64,000 nucleotides of DNA from DASSUW01 sp963789005 (GCA_963789005.1 CAWBIZ010000007.1:238493-302492), one strand, 5' to 3'; shown: positions 44,201 to 52,159, counted from the stretch's first letter. The notes: generated by a model from the sequence alone, not told the origin. A program made the numbers and translations.

Positions 44201-45964
44201 GATCCGGCGGCGTCGTTCGCCGAGCGCCGGCGGCTGTTCGAGCTCGCCGGCTCGTCGTGGGACGACTACGACCGCGACGTGCTCTCCGAGGGCGGCGGCG
44301 TGTTCCGGCGCGACGCGAAGTGGATCGAGCTCCCGCCGCGTGCCCGCGAGCTGCTGGGGCTGCAAGAGGAGCGCGTGCCTCCCACCGACGTCATCCGCGC
44401 GATCCTGCGGGCGAACGTCGACCTGCTGTGGAACGGCGGGATCGGCACGGTGGTCAAGGCGTCGACGGAGACCGACGCCGACGCGGCCGACCGGGCGAGC
44501 GACGCGATCCGCGTCGACGCCCGCGACCTGCGCGCCCGCGTGGTGGCCGAGGGCGGGAACCTCGGCCTCACCCGCCGCGCGCGGGTCGAGTACTCGGCGG
44601 GCGGCGGCCTGATCAACGCCGACTTCATCGACAACTCCGCCGGGGTCGACTGCTCCGACCACGAGGTGAACCTCAAGATCCTGCTCGGGCTCGCCGAGCG
44701 GCGCGGCGAGATGACGCGGCCGGAGCGCGACGAGCTGCTGGAGGCCGTGACCGAGGACGTCGTCCAGCACGTGCTCTACGACTCCTTCCTGCAGGCGCAG
44801 ATCATCGCCCAGGAGGTCGAGCGCTCGCCGGCACGGATGTTCGCCTACGAGGACCTGACGGCGCTGCTCGAGGAGACCGGCCTGCTCGACCGCGCGAGCG
44901 AGTCGCTGCCCTCCGGCGAGGAGATCGCCGAGCGCCGGCGCGCGGGGCACGGCCTCGAGCGGCCCGAGCTGGCGATCCTGCTCGCGTACTCCAAGCGCTG
45001 GGTGGCGCGCGAGCTCGAGCGGACCGGGTTCGCCGACGACCCGTGGTTCGAGCGCGACCTGCGCGACTACTTCCCGGACGCGGTGGTCGAGCGCTGCGGG
45101 CACCTGCTGCTCGAGCACCCGCTGCGGGTGCAGCTGATCTGCATGATCAACGCCAACCTCGTGGTCAACGCGCTGGGCCCGACGTTCGTCTCCCAGCTCG
45201 TGGCCGAGCGCGACGCCGAGGTGGCCGCGATCGTGCGCGCGTTCCGGATCGCCGTCGAGGTGGCGGGCGCCGACCCGCTGTGGGAGGCGGTCGAGGCGAT
45301 GGACGGCCTCGAGCGGGCGCCGGTGATCGAGCTGCTCGGCGGGATCGACGCGCTCGTCGAAGCGGTCGCGCGCTGGTACCTGGTGTGGGCGCCGGGGGCC
45401 GGGCTGGACGCCACGATCGCGGCCGGTCGCAAGGGGTTCCAGCGGCTCGAGGCCGTGCTCCCGTCGCTCGGGACCGACGAGCGGCGCCGGGCGCGCGAGG
45501 AGACGGCGGCGCGGCTGACCGGCGAGGGCGTGCCGGAGGCGGTGGCCACCGCCCATGCGTTGCGGGCCGAGCTGGCCCACGCGCCCGACATGGTCGCCGT
45601 GGCGTCCGCGACCGAGCGCACGGTCGAGGACGTCGCGCGGCTGTTCTTCGTGCTCGACGCCGAGCTGCGGCTCGACTGGATGGAGCGCGAGCTCGCGCGC
45701 GTGCGGTCGGCCACGCGGATGCAGCGCTGGGCGGTCCAGGCGCAGCGCGACGACGCCTTCGAGGCCCGCCGCGCGCTCGCCATCGGCGCGCTGCTGGCAT
45801 CGCCGGGAGCCGACCCGGTCGTCGCCGTCGAGCAGTTCCTGCACGAGCACGCGCCGGTGGCGCGGCGGCTCGAGAGCGTCATGCGAGCGCTCTCCCGCGA
45901 AGGCGATCCGGACCTCGCAGGCCTCACGCTCGCGGTCCGCCAGCTGCGCGCGCTGGTCGCCTAA
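41240..45964 (+). CDS. NAD-specific glutamate dehydrogenase, large GDH-180 type
   Basis: 1574 residues, typical of the 180-kDa class first described in Streptomyces. It deaminates glutamate to 2-oxoglutarate with NAD. An N-terminal ACT-like regulatory half (TNTDDWPFLVDSVSGELEHR, KEELFAAPVDELREVVVALT) precedes the catalytic core with RGGIRFSDRMDYRTEVLGLM, KNAIIVPAGAKGGFIVKRP (catalytic Lys), VGIGDMSGDVFGNGMLLS (NAD-binding Rossmann) and GGLINADFIDNSAGVDCSDH, then a helical C-terminal domain. Start ATG 41240 is preceded by GAGGA. It follows pckG by 30 bases, linking amino-acid carbon to gluconeogenesis. A perfect 14-bp hairpin follows. Confidence 0.95.
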   Translation: MSLAEETEAGPSPAARLLELIDETLPGEGPLRAFAQAYLRRLSGDGTRGLSTEDMLAEVRGAFEFASARGDEPVAVRAFNPTRADHGYEPLGSVVETNTDDWPFLVDSVSGELEHRGLEIARLLHPVIGVERDPEGRIISVGRAREAPHRESIMHFDLGRRLDEDELADVERCVRTVLLAVRGVVADFPAMTERVDDMVTVARAGTTRYPRDEAHEVADFLEWLLQGNFVLLGAREYDFSDGAIRVVPGSGLGILRDEDKSAFAKPVPLRELSPAVLDRAMSGDLLLVDKTNALSPVHRHERMDYVGVRSVSRSGEIVGEARLLGLFTSKAYAERASETPMLHRKLRQVLDAEDLIEGSHDYKAAVTLFDSFPKEELFAAPVDELREVVVALTGLDGSDRVRVLARRAADGRSASAIVALPRSRYGPALVSRLTELLRRRFETAGVDAHHVLDEGQRVRVHFSMYSADGLAEVPVEELEQEVLALARTWDDDLATALAADRTPDTGWTQRFPEHYKGYTTPEVGAVDVANLARLDDGESFAVGLHPLKAATRVALYKRGAKVELSRVMPMLEDLGLGVIEEIATRLLGDDEAWVQEFRVLGPGEAPLDLDAVGDRVADAISAVYRGEDESDPLNRLVITAGLDRAQVAILRAYRKYRQRLGSRFTEGYQNDVLAANSPITAKLVRYFELRFDPGIEPDEAAERALREEILADLEDVTSIDHDRILRNQLGAVDATLRTNAFKPGRGATAFKLRSAEVPAIPLPAPAFEIYVYAADVEGIHLRGGPIARGGIRFSDRMDYRTEVLGLMRAQLTKNAIIVPAGAKGGFIVKRPDVDKAVIEESYKTYIRSLLDVTDNLVDGVVVPPQQVRVRDEDDTYLVVAADKGTATFSDTANAVAAEYGFWLDDAFASGGSVGYDHKKLGITARGAWESVKRHFRELGMDPAVDEFTAVGIGDMSGDVFGNGMLLSDRVKLLAAYDHRHVFVDPDPDPAASFAERRRLFELAGSSWDDYDRDVLSEGGGVFRRDAKWIELPPRARELLGLQEERVPPTDVIRAILRANVDLLWNGGIGTVVKASTETDADAADRASDAIRVDARDLRARVVAEGGNLGLTRRARVEYSAGGGLINADFIDNSAGVDCSDHEVNLKILLGLAERRGEMTRPERDELLEAVTEDVVQHVLYDSFLQAQIIAQEVERSPARMFAYEDLTALLEETGLLDRASESLPSGEEIAERRRAGHGLERPELAILLAYSKRWVARELERTGFADDPWFERDLRDYFPDAVVERCGHLLLEHPLRVQLICMINANLVVNALGPTFVSQLVAERDAEVAAIVRAFRIAVEVAGADPLWEAVEAMDGLERAPVIELLGGIDALVEAVARWYLVWAPGAGLDATIAAGRKGFQRLEAVLPSLGTDERRRAREETAARLTGEGVPEAVATAHALRAELAHAPDMVAVASATERTVEDVARLFFVLDAELRLDWMERELARVRSATRMQRWAVQAQRDDAFEARRALAIGALLASPGADPVVAVEQFLHEHAPVARRLESVMRALSREGDPDLAGLTLAVRQLRALVA

Positions 45965-46002
45965 GCCCGAATCCACCGATCCCCGCGGCGCCTCGCCGCC
46001 GT

Positions 46003-46034
46003 AGCGCCAGAACCGGCGGACCGGTTCTGGCGCT
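46003..46034. terminator. Perfect 14-bp hairpin, bidirectional terminator
   Basis: AGCGCCAGAACCGG and CCGGTTCTGGCGCT pair perfectly around CGGA, between the convergent glutamate dehydrogenase and RTX-like genes. No T-run on either strand. Confidence 0.75.
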
Positions 46035-46052
46035 GGGCGGTTCCGAGCTGGT

Positions 46053-47729
46053 TCAGGAAGCGGCGACCGCGCGGGCGAGCCCGGCGCGCGAGAGCTCGCG
46101 GGCGTGAGCCTTCAGCCAGTCCTTGCCGACCGCGGTCGCCGACGTCACGGCGTTGGCGCCGAAGGCGTCGAGGACGACGTTGTCGCCGGTTCCACCGTCG
46201 GCGATGTCGTTGCCCGGCCCGCCGACGAGCACGTCGTCGTCCGCGCCGCCGAGGAGCGTGTCGTTGCCTTCGCCGCCGATCAGGACGTCGTCGCCGGCGC
46301 CTCCGTCGATGGTGAGCAGCGCCGCGGTGGCGGCGAGCCCGGAGGCGTCGACCACGTCGTCGCCGCTGAGCGCGTTGACCGTCACCCGGTCGCTGCCGGC
46401 GATCGCGCCCGAGAGGGAGACGAGCGCGGGGAGGCCCGCCACCTGCGTGGCCGGTCCTGCGCCGGTGACCGTCACGACGTCGTCGCCGTTCGTCGCATTG
46501 ACGATGACGTTGTCGGCCGCAAGGTCGTCGCCGCCGGCGGGGCCGGCGAGCTCGGGCCTCACGTCGGTGACGTCGGTCCCGGACAGGTCGTTGACGGTGA
46601 GGCTGTCGGCGCCGCCGAGCGTCCTGGCGACGATCGACTCGACATCGTTGAGGTCCATGACGATGTTGGCGATGTTGCGGGTGAACCGCACCCGCTGGCC
46701 GTTGGCGGAGGCCTCCATGATCTCGTCGGCGGCGCTGCCGTTGAACAGCATCTTGTCGACGTTGTCCTGGCCTTCGACGATGTCGCTGCCGTCGCCCGGA
46801 TCCCACTGGAACGTGTCGTCCCCGGCGCCGAGGAAGGCGACGTCGTTGCCCTGCTGGCCGTCGACGAAGTCGGTGCCGTCGCCGCCGAGCAGGAGGTCGA
46901 CGCCGTTGCTGCCGAGCAGCGTGTCGTTGTTCGCGCCGCCGTCGACGGTGAGCGCGATCAGCGCGGCCAGGTTGCCGGTCGCGGAGGAGCTGTCGTCGCC
47001 GCCGTTGGCGTTGAGGACGAGCTTCTCGGACGTGCCGATGTCGATCGAGAACGGAGCGGGGTTGAGGCGATCGAACCGGACGCGGGTGCCGTTGGCCGTG
47101 GTGGTGAACTGCTCCGCGCCGTTGCCGCCGTTGACCTCGACGATGTCCTCGCCGGCGCCGCCCTCGTTGAGGTCGGTGTCGTCGCCGGGGTTCCAGACCA
47201 TGCGGTCGTTGCCTGCCTGCCCGAAGACCTGGTCGTCGGCGTCGCCGCCGGTCAGCGTGTCCTGCTCGCTGCCGCCGAACAGGAAGTCGAAGCCGCCGCT
47301 GCCGAGCAGCGTGTCGTTGCCGGCCTGGCCGAACAGCTGGTCGCCGCCGGCTCCGCCGACGAGCGTGTCGTTGCCGTTGGCGCCGAACAGGTGCGCCGCC
47401 GGCAGCGCGCCGTTGACCTGGCTGAGCGTGATCGTGTCGGCGCCGTCGAGGCCGAAGACCTTGATCAGCGAGGTGTTGGCGACCGTCGGCGTGCCGCCGA
47501 CGACGGTGACCGCGCCACCGTTGACCAGGATCGTGCCGGCCGCATTGCGGCTGATCGTGATCGTGTTGTTGAGGTTGTCGCCGTTGACGGCGAGCACGCC
47601 GTTGCTGAAGCTCGAGCTGACCGCCGCGCTGGCCGGCACGCTCGTCACGGCGAGCACGCCGACGGCGAGCAGCGCGCTGGCGAGCAGCCCGCGCATGCGT
47701 CGTGGGGCCCTGTCACGTCCTGTCTTCAT
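46053..47729 (-). CDS. Secreted RTX-type (hemolysin-like) calcium-binding repeat protein
   Basis: 558 residues from ATG 47729 (GGAG six bases upstream; ATG 47741 also possible). Signal peptide with LLASALLAVGVLAVTSVPASA, then alternating beta segments and glycine/aspartate nonapeptide repeats: GANGNDTLVGGAGGDQLFG, GQAGNDTLLGSGGFDFLFGG, GGAGDDVLIGGEGNDTLLGG, which form calcium-filled parallel beta-rolls. No toxin, protease or lipase domain is visible; it is probably a structural or surface protein. In actinobacteria such proteins go out by Sec, as the signal here indicates, not by type I secretion. A widely spaced inverted repeat precedes it. Confidence 0.88.
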   Translation of the reverse strand: MKTGRDRAPRRMRGLLASALLAVGVLAVTSVPASAAVSSSFSNGVLAVNGDNLNNTITISRNAAGTILVNGGAVTVVGGTPTVANTSLIKVFGLDGADTITLSQVNGALPAAHLFGANGNDTLVGGAGGDQLFGQAGNDTLLGSGGFDFLFGGSEQDTLTGGDADDQVFGQAGNDRMVWNPGDDTDLNEGGAGEDIVEVNGGNGAEQFTTTANGTRVRFDRLNPAPFSIDIGTSEKLVLNANGGDDSSSATGNLAALIALTVDGGANNDTLLGSNGVDLLLGGDGTDFVDGQQGNDVAFLGAGDDTFQWDPGDGSDIVEGQDNVDKMLFNGSAADEIMEASANGQRVRFTRNIANIVMDLNDVESIVARTLGGADSLTVNDLSGTDVTDVRPELAGPAGGDDLAADNVIVNATNGDDVVTVTGAGPATQVAGLPALVSLSGAIAGSDRVTVNALSGDDVVDASGLAATAALLTIDGGAGDDVLIGGEGNDTLLGGADDDVLVGGPGNDIADGGTGDNVVLDAFGANAVTSATAVGKDWLKAHARELSRAGLARAVAAS

Positions 47730-47741
47730 CGTCGTCTCCAT

Positions 47742-47778
47742 CTGCGTCTGGTTGTGGGCGTCCTGTACCTAGACGCAG
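47742..47778. repeat. 8-bp inverted repeat before the RTX-like gene
   Basis: CTGCGTCT (47742-47749) and AGACGCAG (47771-47778) are perfect complements 21 bases apart, directly ahead of the RTX-like start. Could be an operator or a 5' leader stem that ends at the ribosome binding site. Confidence 0.4.
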
Positions 47779-47825
47779 ACGGCGACGCTTCTATTTCCGG
47801 ACGGTTGCCGGCGCTCGTCATCGAG

Positions 47826-47831
47826 TAGGTT
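47826..47831 (+). promoter_or_regulatory. -10 box, leaderless start of the FG-GAP gene
   Basis: TAGGTT lies 7 bases before ATG 47839; no SD present. Confidence 0.5.
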
Positions 47832-47838
47832 GGCGGCC

Positions 47839-49449
47839 ATGTGGCGGGCAGCCGTCCTCGCGCTGCTCGCGGCGCTGACCGGGTCGGCGGTGGTCGAGCC
47901 GGCGAGCGCCGCGAAGGTGGCCAAGCCGCGGTTCGTGCGCAACATCGCGACCGGCGAGACGGGCTGGTTCGCGTCGCCCGGGCTCGTCGACCTCACCGGC
48001 GATCGCCGGCTGGAGATCGTGGCGCCGTTCTACAGCACCTTTGTCTACAGCGCGCGCGGGCGGCTGCTCGGGCGTGGTGGTGCGACCCAGGGCCGGGTGT
48101 ACGCGCCGGGCGTGGTCGCCGATCTCGATCGCGACGGCGTGCGTGAGGTCGTCGTGGGCGGCAACGAGGGGACGGTGGCGGCGTACGACCTCGTCGGCGG
48201 CGGGCTGCGGCTCAAGCCCGGCTGGCCGGCCTCGACGTGCAGCGGCGGCCAGTGCCCGGAGACGCGCGGGATGGCGGCGGGCGACCTCGATCGCGACGGC
48301 CGCATCGAGGTCGTGGCCACCACGACCAACACCTCCGACACCGGCTCTCAGGTGTTCGTCTTCGATGCTTCCGGGGCGGTCGTGCCCGGCTGGCCGCGCT
48401 ACGACCGGCAGTCAGACCCTGCGTTCAACGGCGCCGGCAACCAGGGGTACGGCGCGTACGGCGAGAACGTCGGGATCGGGAACCTCGACGGCGACTCGCA
48501 GCTCGAGGTCGTGGTCACGTTCGACAACCATCAGATCAACCTCTTCAACCACGACGGGTCCTCCGTGCTCGCGTCGCCGTGGTACCGCAACCGCCAGACC
48601 GCCCACGCGGGGCGGCGCCTCGGCTGGGGCCAGTTCATCCGCTGGCTGAGCCCGCGCGTCGAGGACGACCACTACCACCGCCAGGTCGGTCCGTGGCCCG
48701 AGGTGCGCAAGACGGCGTGGCTGCAGTGGACGGCATCCCCGCCGTCGATCGCCGACCTCGACCGCGACGGGCGCAACGAGGTGATCGGCGTGCCCAACGT
48801 CGAGCGCAAGGAGCCGTACGAGACGCAGGCCTACGCGTTCATGGTGCTCGACGGCGCGTACGGGAGCGGGTCGCGATCGGCGCGCCGGCACAAGGGCTTC
48901 CGACGCTTGCCGCTGACGTCCAAGCCCGCGGTCCGGCCCAGCGGCGACTGGTACCCGCCGAGCGGGATCCCCGCGCCGTCGATCGTCGACCTGCGCGGCA
49001 ACCGCCGGCCCGAGATCGTCGCCTCGATCCCCGACGGGCACGTCTACGCGATCAGCCCCGGCGGCAGGCGGCTGTGGCGCTACGACTACGCCCGCGGCGC
49101 GAGCAAGACCTTCGCCTCCGAGGTCGTCGCCGCCGACCTCAACCGCGACGGCAGATCCGAGCTCGTCTTCGGCACCTACGGCGCGGCACCCCGGTCGGGC
49201 CGGCTGCTCGTGCTCTCGGCAACGGGGAGGAAGCTCCACGACGTCCGCCTCCGCAACCAGGGCAGCAACGGGAACGGCATCGGCATCCCGGCCGCGCCGT
49301 CGATCGCCGACCTCGACGGCGACCGCCGCCTCGAGATCGTCGTCACCACGTTCGACCACGGCATCGACGTCTACCGCGTCCCCCGCTCCCGCACGAACCG
49401 GTTGCCCTGGCCGACCGGGCGCGGCAACCTCCTTCGCAACGGCTCATAG
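47839..49449 (+). CDS. Secreted FG-GAP/VCBS repeat protein
   Basis: 536 residues. Sec signal peptide (WRAAVLALLAALTGSAVVEP then ASA, about residue 25) and a seven-bladed integrin-like propeller with repeated DLDRDG-type calcium loops: VDLTGDRRLEIVAPF, ADLDRDGVREVVVGG, GDLDRDGRIEVVATT, GNLDGDSQLEVVVTF, ADLDRDGRNEVIGVP, ADLNRDGRSELVFGT, ADLDGDRRLEIVVTT. No catalytic module. Such proteins bind ligands or serve as structural scaffolds outside the cell. It is divergent from the RTX-like gene, also a calcium-dependent extracellular protein, with 109 bases between. Confidence 0.9.
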   Translation: MWRAAVLALLAALTGSAVVEPASAAKVAKPRFVRNIATGETGWFASPGLVDLTGDRRLEIVAPFYSTFVYSARGRLLGRGGATQGRVYAPGVVADLDRDGVREVVVGGNEGTVAAYDLVGGGLRLKPGWPASTCSGGQCPETRGMAAGDLDRDGRIEVVATTTNTSDTGSQVFVFDASGAVVPGWPRYDRQSDPAFNGAGNQGYGAYGENVGIGNLDGDSQLEVVVTFDNHQINLFNHDGSSVLASPWYRNRQTAHAGRRLGWGQFIRWLSPRVEDDHYHRQVGPWPEVRKTAWLQWTASPPSIADLDRDGRNEVIGVPNVERKEPYETQAYAFMVLDGAYGSGSRSARRHKGFRRLPLTSKPAVRPSGDWYPPSGIPAPSIVDLRGNRRPEIVASIPDGHVYAISPGGRRLWRYDYARGASKTFASEVVAADLNRDGRSELVFGTYGAAPRSGRLLVLSATGRKLHDVRLRNQGSNGNGIGIPAAPSIADLDGDRRLEIVVTTFDHGIDVYRVPRSRTNRLPWPTGRGNLLRNGS

Positions 49450-49462
49450 GAGAGGAGCGCCC

Positions 49463-49681
49463 GTGGCGCAGCAGCGATACGAGTACAAGGTCGAGACGAT
49501 CCGATCGTCGCTCGTCGGCGACAAGATCGACAGCGGCGGGGTCGAGGATGCGCTCAACGAGCAGGCCCGTGACGGCTGGCAGCTCAAGAGCCTGACGGCC
49601 GCGCAGGTCAAGGGCAGGATCGGCCCCGGCGGGACGGAGGGGATGCTCGCGGTCTTCGAGCGGCCTTTGACAGCGGGCTGA
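49463..49681 (+). CDS. DUF4177 domain-containing protein
   Basis: 72 residues, YEYKVETIRSSLVGDKID near the start and QARDGWQLKSLTAAQVKG with GTEGMLAVFERP at the end, the signature of the small DUF4177 family (function unknown, usually 55-75 residues). GTG 49463 follows GGAGAGG by about 7 bases. It lies 13 bases after the FG-GAP gene and 3 bases before the methyltransferase-like gene. Confidence 0.88.
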   Translation: MAQQRYEYKVETIRSSLVGDKIDSGGVEDALNEQARDGWQLKSLTAAQVKGRIGPGGTEGMLAVFERPLTAG

Positions 49682-49684
49682 GCG

Positions 49685-50173
49685 ATGGGCAGAGGGTGGG
49701 CGGCGCTGGGCAGCGCGCTGTTCCTCGTCGTCGCGCCGGGCGTGATGGCCGGGCTCATCCCGTGGCTGCTGACCGGGTGGAGCTCGGCCGGCCCGCCGGT
49801 GCCGGTCGCCGTGCTCGGCGGCGTCCTCGTGGTGAGCGGGGTTGCCGTGCTGCTGCACGCGTTTACGCGCTTCGTGGTCGAGGGCCGCGGGACGCCGGCG
49901 CCTGTCGCGCCCACCGAGCGGCTCGTGGTCGGCGGGCTGTACCGGCACGTCCGCAACCCGATGTACGTCGCCGTCGGCGCGACGATCGTCGGCCAGTCCC
50001 TGCTCCTCGGCCGCCCGTGGCTGCTCACGTATGCCGCCGCCTTCTGGCTCGTCGTCGCCACGTTCGTGCGCGTCTACGAAGAGCCGACGCTCAGCGCCCG
50101 CTACGGCGAGCAGTACGCCGAGTACCGCCGCGCCGTTCCCGCCTGGTGGCCCCGCATCAGGCCGTGGTCGTAG
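49685..50173 (+). CDS. ICMT/PEMT-like membrane methyltransferase
   Basis: 162 residues with four hydrophobic helices. The C-terminal part has the family signature RLVVGGLYRHVRNPMYVAVG (Arg-His-Pro-x-Tyr) and YEEPTLSARYGEQYAEYRRA (Glu-rich SAM-binding end) of the isoprenylcysteine carboxyl methyltransferase / phospholipid N-methyltransferase fold. In bacteria lacking prenylated proteins the substrate is generally unknown. It overlaps nothing and starts three bases after the DUF4177 stop, so is probably cotranscribed. Confidence 0.88.
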   Translation: MGRGWAALGSALFLVVAPGVMAGLIPWLLTGWSSAGPPVPVAVLGGVLVVSGVAVLLHAFTRFVVEGRGTPAPVAPTERLVVGGLYRHVRNPMYVAVGATIVGQSLLLGRPWLLTYAAAFWLVVATFVRVYEEPTLSARYGEQYAEYRRAVPAWWPRIRPWS

Positions 50174-50176
50174 CTA

Positions 50177-50199
50177 TGCCCTACATCGTGCCCTACACT
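50177..50199 (+). promoter_or_regulatory. Direct repeats and -10 box of the toxin-antitoxin operon
   Basis: TGCCCTACA occurs at 50177-50185 and 50189-50197, 12 bases apart; TACACT (50194-50199) overlaps the second copy and ends 7 bases before ATG 50207. Paired sites over the -10 fit autorepression by the ribbon-helix-helix antitoxin. Confidence 0.55.
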
Positions 50200-50206
50200 G
50201 CGTTGT

Positions 50207-50443
50207 ATGCGAAAGACGAGCGTCTATCTCGACGAGGAGCTCGCTGAGCGTCTCGCGCGCCTTGCGCGCCAGGAGGGACGATCGCAGTCCGACGTCCTCC
50301 GGGCGGCGATCGCCGCCTACGAGCCCGCGCCGAGCACGGACCGTGATTTCGCTCTGGCGGCGGGCTTCCCGCGGATCGACGACGACCCGCGCCCGATCTC
50401 GCAGATCCCCGAGCGCGAGCTGCTCGAGGGATTCGGCGAGTGA
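50207..50443 (+). CDS. Ribbon-helix-helix (CopG/VapB-type) antitoxin
   Basis: 78 residues. The N-terminus RKTSVYLDEELAERLARLAR and EGRSQSDVLRAAIAAYE is a classic RHH DNA-binding strand plus two helices; the C-terminal 30 residues (DDDPRPISQIPERELLEGFG) are acidic and likely wrap the toxin. The start overlaps no neighbour; its stop overlaps the PIN gene start by four bases (GTGA), as usual for type II pairs. Leaderless -10 and direct repeats lie immediately upstream. Confidence 0.9.
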   Translation: MRKTSVYLDEELAERLARLARQEGRSQSDVLRAAIAAYEPAPSTDRDFALAAGFPRIDDDPRPISQIPERELLEGFGE

Positions 50444-50862
50444 CGCTGCTACTCGACGCTGCGCCGCTGGTCGCCCTCGCCGATCCGAACGACCCGAGAC
50501 GCCAGAGCGTTCTCGACTGCCTGACGGGCGAACCGGAGTCGCTCGTCGTCCCTGCGCCGACGACCGCCGAGGTGGACTACCTGCTCGGAGCGCGGTTCAG
50601 CGCTGCCGCACGGCGCGCGTTCCTTCGTGACCTTGCCGTGGGGCGGTTCACGGTCGCGTCGCTCGAACGCGAGGACTACGCAACCGTCCTCTGGATCGAA
50701 ACGCGGTACGGCGACCTCGATCTCGGACTGTCCGACTGCGCGCTCGTCGTGCTCGCGGATCGCTACCGCACCCAGCGGATCCTCACGTTCGACGAGCGGC
50801 ACTTCCGTGCCGTCGCTCCGCTGAACGGGGACGCGTTCACGATCCTCCCCGCGGACTCCTGA
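50440..50862 (+). CDS. PIN-domain toxin (VapC-like)
   Basis: 140 residues. The acidic residues of the PIN nuclease site are in place: Asp in LLLDAAPLVALAD, Glu in TTAEVDYLLGARF, Asp in LGLSDCALVVLADRY and Asp in TFDERHF. Such toxins cut tRNA or rRNA when freed from the antitoxin encoded just upstream. GTG 50440 overlaps the antitoxin stop. Target not predictable from sequence. Confidence 0.92.
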   Translation: MTLLLDAAPLVALADPNDPRRQSVLDCLTGEPESLVVPAPTTAEVDYLLGARFSAAARRAFLRDLAVGRFTVASLEREDYATVLWIETRYGDLDLGLSDCALVVLADRYRTQRILTFDERHFRAVAPLNGDAFTILPADS

Positions 50863-50905
50863 CGGCATCCCGATGAGTCCGCGTCGTTCGCGAGGTCTGA
50901 GGGCC

Positions 50906-51412
50906 ATGACATCCGACCCGATCGCCAAGTTCGACAGCCGCTTCAGCGATCCCGCAGCGGGCCCGACTGCCTGGGCCGACGTCGCGGCCGCGCTCGAGCG
51001 AGCGGAGCTCTACTGGCTCACGACCGTGCGTGCCGACGGGCGGCCGCACGTGACCCCGCTGATCGGCGTTTACGAGGACGACGCCGTGCACTTCTGCACC
51101 GGCCTGCGCGAGCAGAAGGCCCGCAACCTCGAGCAGAACGCGCACGTCGCGCTCACCACCGGCACCAACACGTGGGCCCGGGGCCTCGACGTCGTGGTCG
51201 AGGGAACCGCGACCCGCGTGAGCGACCGCGACGAGCTGCAGCGCCTCGCCGACGCCTACGAGGCCAAGTACGGCAGCGTCTGGCACTTCGACGTCGGCGA
51301 CGGCGTCTTCGGAGAGGGCGAGGACGCCGCGGCGGTCTTTCGGATCGAGCCCACCAAGGTGCTCGCCTTCGCCAAGGAGCCGCACGCCCAGACAACCTTC
51401 CGTCCCGGCTGA
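50906..51412 (+). CDS. Pyridoxamine 5'-phosphate oxidase family (FMN/F420-binding split barrel) protein
   Basis: 168 residues from ATG 50906 (GAGG about 10 bases upstream). Split beta-barrel motifs ELYWLTTVRADGRPHVTPLI, VHFCTGLREQKARNLEQN and VVVEGTATRVSDRDELQRLA are typical of the PNPOx-like/F420-dependent group common in actinobacteria, which bind FMN or F420 and reduce or bind unknown ligands. Not the canonical PdxH (no extended C-terminal domain). It stands between the toxin gene and DUF3891. Confidence 0.88.
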   Translation: MTSDPIAKFDSRFSDPAAGPTAWADVAAALERAELYWLTTVRADGRPHVTPLIGVYEDDAVHFCTGLREQKARNLEQNAHVALTTGTNTWARGLDVVVEGTATRVSDRDELQRLADAYEAKYGSVWHFDVGDGVFGEGEDAAAVFRIEPTKVLAFAKEPHAQTTFRPG

Positions 51413-51418
51413 ACACCA

Positions 51419-52159
51419 ATGCTCCTTCGACCCGACGGCGACGCCGTGATCGCGATCACCCAGCCCGCTCATGCGTGGGTGTCGGGGCAGCTCGCGCGGG
51501 CGTGGGGGAATGAGCGGTTCGGGCTCGTGGAGCCGTCGGAGGAGGTGTGCCTGGCCGCCGAGCAGCACGACGTCGGGATGACCGAATGGGAGCTGGCGCC
51601 GACGCTGAACGCCGAGACCGGGCTGCCCCACTCGTTCATGGAGATGGAACTGGGGACGCATCTCGCGCTGTGGTCGGCCGCCGCGGAGCGGGTGCTGCCA
51701 CAGAGCCGGTACGCCGCGCTGCTGGTGTCGCTGCACGGGAGCGCGCTGTACGAGCGGCGCGATCTGGCGCGGCTCGCGCCCGCGGATGCCGAGCGGGTGC
51801 GGGCGTTCCTCGCGGGCCAGCGAGAGCTGCAGCGCCGGCTGCGGCCGCCCGAGGCGACCGACGACGAGATCGCGCGCAACCAGCGGCTCGTGTGGACGTG
51901 GGACTCGCTGTCCCTCGGGCTGCTGCTCGACTGGTCGCCGTTCGAGCTGCGGGGAGTGCCGACCGCGGGCGAGCCGGTCGGCGTCGCGGTCACGGACGGG
52001 ACGCTCGACCCGTGGCCGTTCGCGGCCGAGAAGGTGACGGTGAAGGCGGAGGCTCGCCGCCTCGCCGGCCGCTACGACGACGAGGCGGCGATGCGCTCCG
52101 CGCTCACGCGGGCGCCCTGGATCACGCTCGAGAGGGAGCTCAGGCCGGGACGGCCGTGA
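51419..52159 (+). CDS. DUF3891 family protein
   Basis: 246 residues. N-terminal ITQPAHAWVSGQLARAWG, the His/Asp-containing CLAAEQHDVGMTEWE and LHGSALYERRD motifs, and the C-terminal WPFAAEKVTVKAEARRLAG segment match the DUF3891 pattern, a protein family of unknown function with an HD-like set of His and Asp residues that suggests a metal site (inference). It starts six bases after the PNPOx-like stop. The 3' end is overlapped by a possible small antisense ORF. Confidence 0.82.
   Translation: MLLRPDGDAVIAITQPAHAWVSGQLARAWGNERFGLVEPSEEVCLAAEQHDVGMTEWELAPTLNAETGLPHSFMEMELGTHLALWSAAAERVLPQSRYAALLVSLHGSALYERRDLARLAPADAERVRAFLAGQRELQRRLRPPEATDDEIARNQRLVWTWDSLSLGLLLDWSPFELRGVPTAGEPVGVAVTDGTLDPWPFAAEKVTVKAEARRLAGRYDDEAAMRSALTRAPWITLERELRPGRP

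Noticed and set aside
42275..45976. A 1233-codon open frame on the minus strand opposite the glutamate dehydrogenase gene
   Set aside because: It is a shadow caused by the GC-rich third codon positions; the composition is Arg/Gly/Val/Asp/His repeats without domains, while the plus strand encodes a clear GDH-180.
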